Positions 18,355 to 28,123 of a stretch of DNA of 64,000 nucleotides are shown one piece after another. Numbering within the stretch: position 1 is the first letter of the stretch; each line of letters begins with the position of its first letter. The translations under genes and the position numbers were made by a program. The notes beneath the pieces were generated by a model, which saw only the letters and a program-made list of their open reading frames with translations, did not search any database and was not told the origin of the DNA. The stretch comes from Pseudocitrobacter sp913778145 (GTDB lineage Bacteria; Pseudomonadota; Gammaproteobacteria; Enterobacterales; Enterobacteriaceae), in the NCBI GenBank assembly GCA_035726825.1, contig JALNTX010000006.1:186001-250000 (forward strand), written 5' to 3'.

Positions 18355-18687
18355 TAAAACCGTTCGCAGTTGAGGAAGACGTTGAGTAAATTTTAGATTT
18401 AGCAATTAGTGCTATTTGTGGAAAAATAAGGTTGTGACAAATTTCCTGGTATTAGAAATAATTTTCTTATTTTTCAGAAAGAGCAAATGATTTATTTTTG
18501 AATGAAATAAGATATATTCACTTTTAAATATTACCCATTAAGGTGGGTACGTAAAGGAGCCAGATTGACACCTTTTTCCTTCCAGATGACACTCAATACA
18601 GACCTCTCATAAATCAATAAGTTTCATTTTTAACGCCTTACTGTTCATCTCTTTCGTGGCTGTATTGTTTGTATATGGAGCGTTTAT

Positions 18688-21600
18688 ATGAATAGAATCT
18701 ATCGCGTCATGTGGAATAGTACCCTCCAGGTCTTTCAGGTCTGCTCGGAATTAACTCGCCGGACAGGTAAGACATCCACTGTTAATCTGAGTAAATCTAC
18801 AACCGTGATCACGAAAATTAACTCGCTGGCGCTGAGCGTGTTGCTGGCGCTAACTGGTACAGCGTTTGCTGAGGCGCTGACGGTTGATAATGATCAGAAT
18901 ACCACTATCACAACGACTGTTGCTTACGATTCCTACCAAATTGGGAGGGACGGCATCGGTGTACTTAATATTTTAGCTGGTGGTAACGCTTCCTTAACTA
19001 ATATTATAACCAGCGCCGTTGGCGCTAATGCGGGATCGCAGGGTACGGTTAATGTGTCGGGTGGTATCTGGCGATTATATGATGATAAAAATAACGCATG
19101 GCCTTTAAATGTGGGGCAGTCAGGGATCGGCACGCTGAATATTAATCAGGCGGGTCGCGTTGATGGGGGATATTTAAGGGTAGGTTCTCTGGCAGGAGGC
19201 ACCGGGACGGTTAATGTTGAAGGCGAAGGCTCGGTACTGACGACGGAATTATTCGAAGTAGGGAGCTATGGAAGGGGCTCATTAAATATTACGGATAACG
19301 GATACGTTAATAGCTTACTGGTTCCCATTGTAGGCTATCAGGCGGGCAGTAATGGTCAGGTTATTGTCGAAAAAGGGGGCGAGTGGGAGATACAGAATAA
19401 TAATCTCTCAGTTGACTTCCAGATTGGCAATCAAGGTACGGGTGTTACGACTATTCGAGAAGGTGGCATAGTTACGGCAGGAGATACTTATATCGGTGGT
19501 AATCCTACCGGTATCGGAACCCTGAATGTGCAGGATCCAGGCTCTGTAATCACTTACAGAATGCTTTATAATGGGTACCGCGGCAAAGCCACAATCAATA
19601 TTTCTAATAGCGGTCTGATAAATAACGGATATTTTGCGTTACTGGGTGTTCTGGACGGTTCCCACGGCGTCGTCAATGTCACTGATAACGGCCACTGGAA
19701 TTTCCTCGGGACGGGTGAATCTTTCCGCTATATCTATGTGGGTGATGCTGGCGACGGTGAACTCAATGTATCAACTGGCGGTAAGGTCGATTCAGGTATT
19801 ATCACGGCCGGGATGAAAGAGACAGGAACCGGTAGCATTACCGTCGAAGATGATAACTCCGTTATTACTAATCTGGGAACCAATCTCGGGTATGACGGCC
19901 ACGGCGAAATGAATATCAGTAATAATGGGCGTGTTGTCAGCAATGGCGGCAGCTCACTCGGTTATGGCGAGACCGGTGTTGGGAATGTCAGGATCACAAC
20001 CGGGGGATTGTGGCAGGTTAATAAGAATGTCTACACCACCATTGGCGTGGGGGGCATCGGAAACCTCGATATTTACGATGGCGGTAAGTTTGTATCAGAA
20101 AATATTACTGTTTTGGGTGATAAAGAAAGCGGTACCGGCACGCTGAACCTGATGGATGGAACCTCATCTTTCGAAACTAAGGGTATCAATGTCGGTAATT
20201 CCGGTAAAGGTACCGTCAATGTCAGCAAAGGTGCCACGCTTACTTCATCCGGCTATGGGTTTATCGGCGGAAATGCCTCCGGTAATGGGATAGTCAATAT
20301 TTCGACGGATAGCCTGTGGAATTTACAGACGTCGTCTTCTAACGCTCAATTGCTTCAGGTCGGTGTATTTGGCACAGGTGAGCTGAATATTACCACTGGC
20401 GGCGTGGTTAAGGCACGCGACACGCAAATAGCCCTCAATCAAAGCAGTAAAGGGAACGTGCTGGTGGATGGGCAGGACTCTCTCCTTGAAACATTCAATA
20501 TGAATGTGGGTACAACCGGCAAGGGTTCGTTAACGCTCACGAATAACGGCACCCTGAATGTCGTGGGCGGCGAAGTTAACTTAGGTGTCTTTGAACCTGC
20601 CACCGGGACGCTCAATATTGGCGCGGCTCACGGTGAGGCGGCAGCGGATGCCGGGTATATCACCAACGCGACGAAAGTAGAGCTTGGGCTGGGTGAAGGG
20701 GTATTCGTCTTTAATCATACCGATACGAGTGATACCGGCTACCAGGTCGATATGCTGATTACGGGGGACGACAAAGACGGAAAAGTCATTCATGACGCAG
20801 GCCATACGGTATTCAATGCAGGGAATACCTATAGCGGTAAAACGCTGGTCAACGGCGGGCTACTGACCATTGCATCGCATACCACGGATGGCGTCACTGG
20901 TATGGGAACGAGTGAAGTGACTATTGCCAGCCCCGGCACGCTCGACATTCTCGCCTCAACGAACAGTACCGGAGATTACACGCTGAGCAATACGCTCAAG
21001 GGCGATGGTTTGATGCGTGTACAGCTGTCATCTTCCGACAACTTGTTTGGTTTTACCCACGCGACAGGGACTGAGTTCGCCGGTGTTGCGCAATTGAAAG
21101 ACAGTACTTTTAATCTGGAAAGTGACAACACGGCAGCGCTTACCCACGCGATGTTGCAGTCTGATAGTGAAAATACCGTATTGGTTAAAGCAGGTGAGCA
21201 ATCGATAGGTGGGCTGGCCATAAATGGTGGCACGTTGATCTTCGATACAGATATTCCTGCAGCGACGCTTGCCGAGGGGTATATCAGCGTCGACACGCTG
21301 GTGGCCGGAGCAAGCGAATATACCTGGAAGGATCGTACCTATCAGGTCAACGGAACAGGCGATGTGCTTATCGACGTGCCTAACCCGTGGAACGATCCGA
21401 TGGCCAATAATCCGCTGACAACCCTCAATTTGCTGGAACAGGATGATAGCCATGTCGGCGTTCAACTGGTGAAAGCGCAAACGGTTATTGGGTCCGGTGG
21501 CTCATTAACTCTACGTGATTTGCAGGGCGATGAGGTGGCGGCGGACAAAACGTTGCAAATTGCACAAAACGGGACAGTGGTTGCCGATGGTGAATATGGT

Positions 21601-24108
21601 TTTCGCCTCACAACCGCACCGGGTGATGGTTTGTATATGAACTATGGCCTGAAGGCGCTAAACATTTATGGTGGACAGACGCTGACGTTAGCTGAACACG
21701 GTGGCGCCTACGGCGCATCGGCTGATATGTCGGCAAAAATCGGCGGTGAAGGGGATCTGGCCATTAATACGGTGCGACAGGTTTCACTTTCCAACGGTAT
21801 GAATGACTATCAGGGGGCTACCTACGTTCAAATGGGGACATTACGTACCGATGCGGATGGCGCACTGGGGAATACGCGCGAACTGAACATCAGCAACGCG
21901 GCTATCGTCGATCTGAACGGATCGTCGCAGACGGTTGGGGCATTTACCGGGGAAATGGGCTCGACCGTATTGTTCAAAGACGGCTCCCTGACGGTGACGA
22001 ACGGTGGCATGAGTCAGGGGGAACTGGCTGGTGGCGGAAACCTGAATGTAACAGGGGGAACGCTGGCCATCGAGGGGGTTAACGCACGCTACAGTGCATT
22101 AACCAGCATTAGCCCGAATGCACAAGTCAGTCTCGACAACGCGCAGGGATTGGGCAGTGGCAATATTGCCAATGACGGAATGTTAACGCTGAAAAGTGTA
22201 ACTGGGGAGCTTCGCAACGGCATCAGCGGCAAGGGCGTGGTAAGCGCAACAGCGGCCTCTGACGTCGAACTGGGTGGCGATAATAGCCGCTTTGCGGGGC
22301 GATTCAACATTGATGCCGGCAGCGCGCTCAGCGTCAACGAGCAGAAAAACCTTGGCGATGCTTCCGTTGTCGATAATGGCCTGCTCACTATTGCCACCGA
22401 GCGTGGTTGGACGATGACGCACAGTATTACCGGTAGCGGTGATGTGACGAAACTGGGCACCGGGATTTTAACCCTCAACAATGATTCTGCGGCGTATCAG
22501 GGCACAACGGATATTGTGAGTGGTGAAATTGCATTCGGTTCCGGCGCTGCCGTTACGATGGCAAGTCAGCACGTTAATATCCATAACAGCGGTGTGATGT
22601 CGGGAAATGTTACCACCGCCGGTGATGTGAACGTGATGCCAGGGGGGACGCTGCGCGTCGCCAAAACCACTGTCGGCGGCAACCTGGATAATGGCGGCAC
22701 GGTACAAATGAACAGCGAAGGGGGAACGCCAGGGAATGTGCTGACCGTTAATGGCAACTATACCGGCAACAATGGCCTGATGACGTTCAACACAACGCTG
22801 GGCGGCGATAATTCTCCCACGGACAAGATAAGCGTGAAAGGCGATACACAGGGTAGTACTCGCGTTCGGGTGGATAACATTGGCGGCGTCGGTGCACAAA
22901 CGGTCAACGGTATTGAGCTCGTTGAAGTTGGCGGAAATTCTGCCGGTAACTTCGCGCTGACCACAGGAACTGTCGAAGCAGGGGCTTACGTCTACACGCT
23001 GGCCAAAGGGAAGGGAGATGACGCGAAAAACTGGTATCTGACCAGTAAGTGGGACGGCGTGACGCCACCGGATACGCCCGATCCCATCGATAATCCCCCC
23101 GTTGTGGATCCAGAAGGCCCTCCCGTGTTTCGTCCGGAAGCAGGGAGCTATATCAGCAATATTGCGGCAGCAAACACGCTGTTTAGCCATCGATTACACG
23201 ATCGTCTGGGCGAGCCACAGTATACCGACTCCTTACGTTCTCAGGGAGTGGCAACCAGTATGTGGATGCGGCACGTCGGAGGACATGAACGCTCGTCTGC
23301 AGGTGAGGGGCAGTTAAAAACCCAGGCTAACCGCTATGTGTTGCAATTAGGCGGTGATTTGGCGCAGTGGAGCAGCAATGCTCAGGACCGCTGGCATCTT
23401 GGCGTTATGGCCGGCTACGCCAATCAGCACAGTAATACACAAAGTCACCGCGTAGGTTATAAATCGGATGGACGTATCAGCGGCTATAGTGCCGGCCTGT
23501 ATGCGACCTGGTATCAGAACGATACAGATAAGACGGGCGCTTATATCGACAGTTGGGCGCTGTATAACTGGTTTGATAATAGCGTCACTTCCGATAACCG
23601 TTCTGATGACGACTACGATTCTCGCGGCGTGACAGCCTCTATTGAGGGAGGTTATACCTTTGAAGCGGGAACGTTTAGCGGCAGCGAAGGGACGCTAAAT
23701 ACCTGGTACGTTCAGCCGCAGGCGCAAATCACCTGGATGGGCGTGAAAGATTCTGGTCATACCCGTAAAGACGGAACGCGCATTGAAACGGAGGGGGATG
23801 GAAACGTGCAAACGCGACTGGGGGTGAAAACCTACCTGAACAGCCATCATCAGCGTGATGAGGGTAAACAGCGTGAGTTCCAGCCGTACATTGAAGCGAA
23901 CTGGATCTACAACAGCAAAGTCTACGCTGTGAAAATGGATGGACAAACCGTAAGCCGCGATGGCGCGCGTAATTTAGGTGAAGTGCGTACCGGGGTTGAG
24001 GCGAAAGTGAATAACAACCTTAGCCTGTGGGGGAATGTCGGTGTGCAATTAGGTGATAAAGGCTATAGCGATACACAGGGGATGTTAGGTGTGAAATATA
24101 GTTGGTAA
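18688..24108 (+). CDS. Large autotransporter adhesin (type Va, ESPR signal)
   Basis: This 1806-residue protein has an extended signal peptide: the ESPR pattern MNRIYRVMWN...SELTRRTGK, then a hydrophobic core and cleavage after AFA at residue 61. The passenger (62-1450) is a long run of beta-helix-type repeats rich in G(T/S)LNI and GxVNV phrases with a period near 40 residues. A PASL/pertactin-like junction leads to a Pro/Asp linker (about 1450-1480) and an autotransporter beta-barrel ending in YSW, the usual terminal aromatic. The architecture is that of AIDA/YpjA-type adhesins, acting in adhesion or aggregation at the cell surface. I see no protease triad. It is transcribed away from paoA. 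Confidence 0.9.
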   Translation: MNRIYRVMWNSTLQVFQVCSELTRRTGKTSTVNLSKSTTVITKINSLALSVLLALTGTAFAEALTVDNDQNTTITTTVAYDSYQIGRDGIGVLNILAGGNASLTNIITSAVGANAGSQGTVNVSGGIWRLYDDKNNAWPLNVGQSGIGTLNINQAGRVDGGYLRVGSLAGGTGTVNVEGEGSVLTTELFEVGSYGRGSLNITDNGYVNSLLVPIVGYQAGSNGQVIVEKGGEWEIQNNNLSVDFQIGNQGTGVTTIREGGIVTAGDTYIGGNPTGIGTLNVQDPGSVITYRMLYNGYRGKATINISNSGLINNGYFALLGVLDGSHGVVNVTDNGHWNFLGTGESFRYIYVGDAGDGELNVSTGGKVDSGIITAGMKETGTGSITVEDDNSVITNLGTNLGYDGHGEMNISNNGRVVSNGGSSLGYGETGVGNVRITTGGLWQVNKNVYTTIGVGGIGNLDIYDGGKFVSENITVLGDKESGTGTLNLMDGTSSFETKGINVGNSGKGTVNVSKGATLTSSGYGFIGGNASGNGIVNISTDSLWNLQTSSSNAQLLQVGVFGTGELNITTGGVVKARDTQIALNQSSKGNVLVDGQDSLLETFNMNVGTTGKGSLTLTNNGTLNVVGGEVNLGVFEPATGTLNIGAAHGEAAADAGYITNATKVELGLGEGVFVFNHTDTSDTGYQVDMLITGDDKDGKVIHDAGHTVFNAGNTYSGKTLVNGGLLTIASHTTDGVTGMGTSEVTIASPGTLDILASTNSTGDYTLSNTLKGDGLMRVQLSSSDNLFGFTHATGTEFAGVAQLKDSTFNLESDNTAALTHAMLQSDSENTVLVKAGEQSIGGLAINGGTLIFDTDIPAATLAEGYISVDTLVAGASEYTWKDRTYQVNGTGDVLIDVPNPWNDPMANNPLTTLNLLEQDDSHVGVQLVKAQTVIGSGGSLTLRDLQGDEVAADKTLQIAQNGTVVADGEYGFRLTTAPGDGLYMNYGLKALNIYGGQTLTLAEHGGAYGASADMSAKIGGEGDLAINTVRQVSLSNGMNDYQGATYVQMGTLRTDADGALGNTRELNISNAAIVDLNGSSQTVGAFTGEMGSTVLFKDGSLTVTNGGMSQGELAGGGNLNVTGGTLAIEGVNARYSALTSISPNAQVSLDNAQGLGSGNIANDGMLTLKSVTGELRNGISGKGVVSATAASDVELGGDNSRFAGRFNIDAGSALSVNEQKNLGDASVVDNGLLTIATERGWTMTHSITGSGDVTKLGTGILTLNNDSAAYQGTTDIVSGEIAFGSGAAVTMASQHVNIHNSGVMSGNVTTAGDVNVMPGGTLRVAKTTVGGNLDNGGTVQMNSEGGTPGNVLTVNGNYTGNNGLMTFNTTLGGDNSPTDKISVKGDTQGSTRVRVDNIGGVGAQTVNGIELVEVGGNSAGNFALTTGTVEAGAYVYTLAKGKGDDAKNWYLTSKWDGVTPPDTPDPIDNPPVVDPEGPPVFRPEAGSYISNIAAANTLFSHRLHDRLGEPQYTDSLRSQGVATSMWMRHVGGHERSSAGEGQLKTQANRYVLQLGGDLAQWSSNAQDRWHLGVMAGYANQHSNTQSHRVGYKSDGRISGYSAGLYATWYQNDTDKTGAYIDSWALYNWFDNSVTSDNRSDDDYDSRGVTASIEGGYTFEAGTFSGSEGTLNTWYVQPQAQITWMGVKDSGHTRKDGTRIETEGDGNVQTRLGVKTYLNSHHQRDEGKQREFQPYIEANWIYNSKVYAVKMDGQTVSRDGARNLGEVRTGVEAKVNNNLSLWGNVGVQLGDKGYSDTQGMLGVKYSW
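23008..23015 (+). other. KOPS-like octamer GGGAAGGG pointing to dif
   Basis: Same motif and orientation as at 18136, 3.3 kb left of dif and inside the autotransporter gene. Confidence 0.35.
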
Positions 24109-24117
24109 ACCACAACC

Positions 24118-24150
24118 AGTCGCATGCCGAATCAGACATGCGACTTTAAT
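24118..24150 (+). terminator. Terminator of the autotransporter gene
   Basis: AGTCGCATG / CATGCGACT arms (9 bp) around a 10-base loop, followed by a T-rich tail, 10 bases after the autotransporter stop. Confidence 0.8.
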
Positions 24151-24311
24151 ATTTCGTTAAGTATTTACCTATATTGTCTTGTCGATAGAGCGGGGGTGGA
24201 AAACTCTGAATTATCTCTTCATCCCAGCGTAACTGGATGATTTAGAGTGCATTCCCGGAAGAGTGAGCTATGCTTAGAGGTGTGCTATTAAGATGATAAT
24301 AGGGAGTTAAT

Positions 24312-24470
24312 ATGGGATTCTGGAGAATCGTTATTACGATCATTTTGCCGCCGTTGGGTGTATTAATTGGTAAAGGCTTCGGTTGGGCATTTATATTAAA
24401 TATTATCCTTACGCTACTTGGGTATATTCCGGGGTTGATTCACGCGTTTTGGGTTCAAACCAAAGATTAA
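24312..24470 (+). CDS. yqaE: YqaE, small membrane protein of the Pmp3/UPF0057 family
   Basis: This 52-residue protein is nearly identical to E. coli YqaE as I recall it. It consists of two hydrophobic helices: VITIILPPLGVLIGKGFGW and an ILNIILTLLGYIPGLIHAFW segment that closes the protein. Pmp3-type proteins sit in the inner membrane and are stress-induced; their role in bacteria is not settled. The start has GGGAG seven bases upstream. A strong terminator follows. No other gene shares its transcript, and it separates the autotransporter from hipBA. Confidence 0.93.
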   Translation: MGFWRIVITIILPPLGVLIGKGFGWAFILNIILTLLGYIPGLIHAFWVQTKD

Positions 24471-24475
24471 CCTCA

Positions 24476-24499
24476 AACGGCGCATCAGCGCCGTTTTTT
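24476..24499 (+). terminator. Rho-independent terminator of yqaE
   Basis: AACGGCGC / GCGCCGTT arms with an ATCA loop and a T run, 5 bases after the yqaE stop. Confidence 0.92.
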
Positions 24500-24512
24500 A
24501 ATTCCACTCTTT

Positions 24513-24530
24513 TATCCGCGATCGCGGATA
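24513..24530. promoter_or_regulatory. hip operator 1 (TATCC-N8-GGATA)
   Basis: Exact HipB operator consensus, first of four upstream of hipB. HipB dimers, alone or with HipA, bind here and repress hipBA. Confidence 0.9.
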
Positions 24531-24540
24531 TCATCTCTAT

Positions 24541-24558
24541 TATCCCTTGCAGCGGATA
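24541..24558. promoter_or_regulatory. hip operator 2 (TATCC-N8-GGATA)
   Basis: Exact consensus; centre 28 bases from operator 1. Confidence 0.9.
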
Positions 24559-24580
24559 AAGACACGTTACTCATTGACTT

Positions 24581-24598
24581 TATCCTCGCTAAGGGATA
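24581..24598. promoter_or_regulatory. hip operator 3 (TATCC-N8-GGATA)
   Basis: Exact consensus; centre 40 bases from operator 2. Confidence 0.9.
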
Positions 24599-24608
24599 AA
24601 ACTGATAA

Positions 24609-24626
24609 TATCCCCTTAAACGGATA
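24609..24626. promoter_or_regulatory. hip operator 4 (TATCC-N8-GGATA)
   Basis: Exact consensus, centre 28 bases from operator 3 and 22 bases before the hipB start, so it should overlap the core promoter. Four operators is the arrangement known in E. coli. Confidence 0.9.
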
Positions 24627-24647
24627 AACTGCTTGTGGACATATGGC

Positions 24648-24914
24648 ATGATGAGCTTTCCGAAGATCTATAGCCCAACGCAATTAGCGAATGCGATGAA
24701 ACTGGTTCGTCAGCAAAATGGCTGGACGCAGAGCGAGCTGGCGAAAAAAATCGGCATTAAACAGGCAACGATTTCGAATTTCGAGAATAATCCTGATAAC
24801 ACCACGCTGACGACATTTTTTAAAATATTACAGTCGCTTGAACTCTCAATGACGCTGTGCGACACGAAGAACGCTGCGCCAGAATCAACCGAACAGCAAG
24901 ATCTGGAGTGGTAA
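24648..24914 (+). CDS. hipB: HipB antitoxin and operon repressor
   Basis: This 88-residue protein is almost identical to E. coli HipB. It is a Cro/C1-type helix-turn-helix dimer (about residues 14-70: RQQNGWTQSELAKKIGIKQA is the HTH core) that binds HipA and the four hip operators. The ATG at 24648 gives the family length; a GTG 15 bases upstream would extend it without support. Its C-terminal tryptophan, which marks the degradable tail in E. coli HipB, is conserved (LEW ending). Its stop overlaps the hipA start (TAATG). Confidence 0.97.
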   Translation: MMSFPKIYSPTQLANAMKLVRQQNGWTQSELAKKIGIKQATISNFENNPDNTTLTTFFKILQSLELSMTLCDTKNAAPESTEQQDLEW

Positions 24915-26227
24915 TGCCTAAGCTTGTCACGTGGATGAACAACCAGCGGGTAGGCGAGTTAACGAAGCAAGCCAATGGCGCGCACAGCTTTAAGTATGCA
25001 CCGGAGTGGTTAGCCAACCGTTACGCCAGGCCGTTGTCGCTTTCACTGCCATTGCAGAGGGGAAATATCACCTCTGATGCCGTGTTTAACTTCTTCGATA
25101 ACCTGTTGCCGGATAGCCCGCTCGTGCGCGACAGGATCGTTAAACGTTACCGAGCTAAATCCCGACAACCCTTTGATTTATTGTCTGAAATAGGGCGTGA
25201 CAGCGTTGGCGCCGTGACGCTTTTACCAGAAGAAGAAACCATAACGCGCCCGGCAATGACATGGGAAAAGCTGACTGACGCCAAACTTGAAGAAGTATTA
25301 ACGGCTTATCAGGCAGATATTCCGCTGGGTATGATAAGTGAAGAAAATGACTTCCGTATCTCAGTTGCTGGCGCGCAGGAGAAGACCGCGCTGCTCAGAA
25401 TGGGTAATGACTGGTGTATTCCGAAAGGTATAACGCCGACGACGCATATCATTAAATTGCCGATTGGCGAAATCAGGCAGCCCAATGCGACGCTCGACCT
25501 CAGTCAAAGCGTTGATAATGAATATTACTGTCTGCTGCTGGCGAAAGAACTCGGATTACGTGTTCCCGGTGCAGAAATCATCAAGGCGGGAGCAGTGCGT
25601 GCGTTAGCGGTCGAACGTTTTGACAGGCGCTGGAATGCAGAGCGGTCAGTGTTACTTCGCTTGCCGCAGGAGGATATGTGCCAGACATTCGGTTTGCCGT
25701 CATCAGTCAAATATGAATCTGACGGAGGCCCAGGTATCGCGCAAATCATGGCGTTTTTGATGGGGTCCAGCGAGGCGCTTCGCGATCGTTATGATTTTAT
25801 GAAGTTCCAGGTATTCCAGTGGTTGATTGGCGCAACGGATGGCCATGCGAAAAACTTCTCCATTTTTATTCAGGCTGGCGGCAGTTATCGGCTCACGCCA
25901 TTTTACGACATCATTTCCGCATTTCCGGTATTGGGCGGCGCGGGAATACACATCAGCGATCTCAAACTGGCGATGGGACTCAATGCATCCAGGGGCAGAA
26001 AAAACGCCATCGATAAAATTTATCCCCGACATTTTTTAGCGACAGCCAGGGCGCTCAAATTTCCGGAAGTACAGATGTGCGAAATCCTGAGTGAATTTGC
26101 CAGGCAGATTCCGGCAGCACTGGATAACGTCAGGGACTCATTGCCGGTAGATTTTCCGGAGAACGTGGCGGCGGCAATCCAGACCAATGTGCTGAGGTTG
26201 CATGGGCGGTTAAGCCGGGGAATGTAA
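24914..26227 (+). CDS. hipA: HipA serine/threonine kinase toxin
   Basis: This 437-residue toxin phosphorylates glutamyl-tRNA synthetase in E. coli, halting translation and producing persister cells. The kinase core is intact: SVAGAQEKTAL with the autophosphorylation serine near 150, ATDGHAKNFS with the catalytic aspartate near 309, and FYDIISA with the metal-binding aspartate near 332. Gly22 and Asp291, changed in the high-persistence hipA7 allele, have the wild-type residues. It starts by overlapping the hipB stop. The C-terminus (LSRGM) is about three residues shorter than in K-12. dif follows 88 bases downstream. Confidence 0.97.
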   Translation: MPKLVTWMNNQRVGELTKQANGAHSFKYAPEWLANRYARPLSLSLPLQRGNITSDAVFNFFDNLLPDSPLVRDRIVKRYRAKSRQPFDLLSEIGRDSVGAVTLLPEEETITRPAMTWEKLTDAKLEEVLTAYQADIPLGMISEENDFRISVAGAQEKTALLRMGNDWCIPKGITPTTHIIKLPIGEIRQPNATLDLSQSVDNEYYCLLLAKELGLRVPGAEIIKAGAVRALAVERFDRRWNAERSVLLRLPQEDMCQTFGLPSSVKYESDGGPGIAQIMAFLMGSSEALRDRYDFMKFQVFQWLIGATDGHAKNFSIFIQAGGSYRLTPFYDIISAFPVLGGAGIHISDLKLAMGLNASRGRKNAIDKIYPRHFLATARALKFPEVQMCEILSEFARQIPAALDNVRDSLPVDFPENVAAAIQTNVLRLHGRLSRGM

Positions 26228-26314
26228 TTGTGTGAGAGAACGGGTCATTTGGCGGGGATTTATGACCAGCACAATCATGACCGCAAAAGACTGGATTCTG
26301 ACTGGGTTTATGTT

Positions 26315-26342
26315 GGTACGCATAATGTATATTATGTTAAAT
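26315..26342. other. dif: dif, XerC/XerD chromosome dimer resolution site
   Basis: The 28 bases are GGTACGCATAA (XerC arm), TGTATA (centre) and TTATGTTAAAT (XerD arm). Compared with E. coli dif as I recall it, only the fourth base differs (A for G). XerC and XerD act here at septation under FtsK control to resolve chromosome dimers. It lies 88 bases past hipA, the same neighbourhood as in E. coli, so the window spans the replication terminus. The rest of 26228-26545 shows no gene. Confidence 0.93.
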
Positions 26343-26545
26343 CGCGTTGGTTGTTAACTTTCTTCATGAACCTAGACGGTTTGCATAAAATCATAGGTTA
26401 AGTTCCCACTTCATCTTTCATTTGCTGGCATTATGTTTAAGAGCTATTTTCTTCATATCCTGCGTCAGATTCCACGTAGCACACGCATTAAAAACCCGGC
26501 CACTGACACTGTGACCGGATAAGCCGACGGGGCCTGCGTTTCTCA

Positions 26546-27273
26546 TTATCTGGCGGCAATTACCGCATCTGCAATTTCCACAAAACCAGCACCTCTCGGG
26601 CCACGGGTGATCCACTCTGGAGTTTTCGGGATTTGATCAAGGAAATCTGATACCGTGCTCACTCCCACCGTATGTTCAAAGAATGAAAACATCGGCGCAT
26701 CATTCGTCGAGTCGCCGCTATACAATACGGCAGAACGTTCGGCATCAATGTCGAGGTCGTAAAAATCCCTGAGCACTCGTCGGGCCATAGATAACTTGTC
26801 ATATTCTCCAGACCAGCCAAGAATCCAGAGATTGTTTACGGTGGTTGTCGCACCTGCTTGCGTCAATGCGTTAAGTATTAATGAACACTGATGGGCTTCT
26901 GGCGGTTTAGCAAAGGCAATGGACGTCATCCTGAAAGGGCAAAATGAGCGGCTGGAATTTCCCTTTTTATCTGCTCTCCAATTTGCGTTAGGCGCTCAGC
27001 GACGTCAGGATATTTTTCTGTGCCGTGCCAGAAGAAACGCTCAATGCCACGGCCGTCATTTTGCCTTCTGAAAAACACACCGCCATTTTCACCAATGACA
27101 CCATCAACTGGCCACATCCATGCCATCTGGTCGCACCAGCCGGCGGGCGCGGCTGTGACCGGTATCACTTTGATACCCGCGTTCTGCAACCGTTCCAGCG
27201 CCATATAGGTTTCAGCCGCAAGGCGCCCCTTTTAAGTCAGCGTTTCATCCATGTCTGTGAGAACAAAACGCAC
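26546..27273 (-). pseudogene. Broken HAD-family phosphatase gene (nonsense plus frameshift)
   Basis: Reading from a GTG at 27273, the frame gives an intact HAD motif I (VLTDMDETLT), then an in-frame TAA at 27232-27234, then KGRLAAETYMALERL and a long conserved stretch. Near 26926-26935 the frame shifts: HFALSG and a TGA are followed, in another frame, by FRMTSIAFAKPP and the motif IV region (YSGDSTNDAPMF). Two separate lesions make this a pseudogene. The intact family (HAD-IIB, Cof/mannosyl-phosphoglycerate or trehalose phosphatase type) removes phosphate from small sugar phosphates. It starts 204 bases right of dif, in the part of the chromosome where decay is common. Confidence 0.82.
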
Positions 27274-28123
27274 ATGTTTAAATGTTGACGAATCTGCGGA
27301 ACAGATCTCTTTCATAAGCACGCTCGAAGACTTGTAGAGATAATAACGGTTTATAATTAAACGACTTATGGAATTATTAAAGTCAAAATCGTACTAAGTT
27401 ATAATTTTTATTGCGTTATTTACGCCTCAGAGTCGCGTTTTGGCGGTGAAGGTGTGCTGGGCGCAGTTCAGATGCAGCATGTTCATACTCACACAACTTA
27501 TCATCTCCCAACGGCTATCGTCGGGTCATGGCGTTCTGAATGAAATCGGAGAAATCTTGCGATGACTAGTCGAAAAATTAAACTAGTTTTTTATTACAAC
27601 ATGATATCCGGGGTTCTCTCCCCGGATATTTTATCATGATTACTTTCCTGTATTCAGGCAAACTCAGGTCCATGAAGGGAAATATGATGAGCATGAGGCT
27701 CTTCACATTTTAATAGTACGACACATCCGTGAACTAGGTTTGTGCTTAACATAAGTTAAATATATTAATTAATATGAATATAATCAATTGGTTATGAGTT
27801 CTCTGATAATTATTACTAACGGACATACTCATGCCATCAAGCATTTAGTGGCTTTATTTCTACGCCAATCCTGTTTGAATGACTCTGGAAAATGAATATA
27901 TCATCAGGAGATAACATCCTCCGCGTCCTTAGCATTTTACACACGGTGTGAGAAACTGGCAGATGCTTTTCTTTAAGGCGTCCCTTCAGGGCAAGAGCAA
28001 TTTATTCTCCTGAAATATCTTTATACTTCAGAATGAAAATTCTGCCTACGCTCCCCCAAGTAATAAAGAAAAGCTCACGCTTGCGGGCTGGAAAATACTC
28101 GATGTGAACAGCTGAAAAGAGTG
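27274..28123. other. 850-base gap with no recognisable gene
   Basis: AT-rich, no open frame with family character. Short open stretches at about 27430-27540 and 28040-28115 may be gene remnants but I cannot assign them. One strong hairpin (27603-27634) is listed separately. Confidence 0.5.
27603..27634 (+). terminator. Orphan terminator-like hairpin
   Basis: ATATCCGGGG / CCCCGGATAT arms with a 6-base loop and a TTTTA tail. No intact gene precedes it, so it may be all that is left of a lost gene. Confidence 0.6.

Noticed and set aside
26228..26545. Tus/Ter replication fork trap near dif
   Set aside because: I looked for the GTTGTAAC core of Ter sites here and elsewhere in the window and saw no convincing match.
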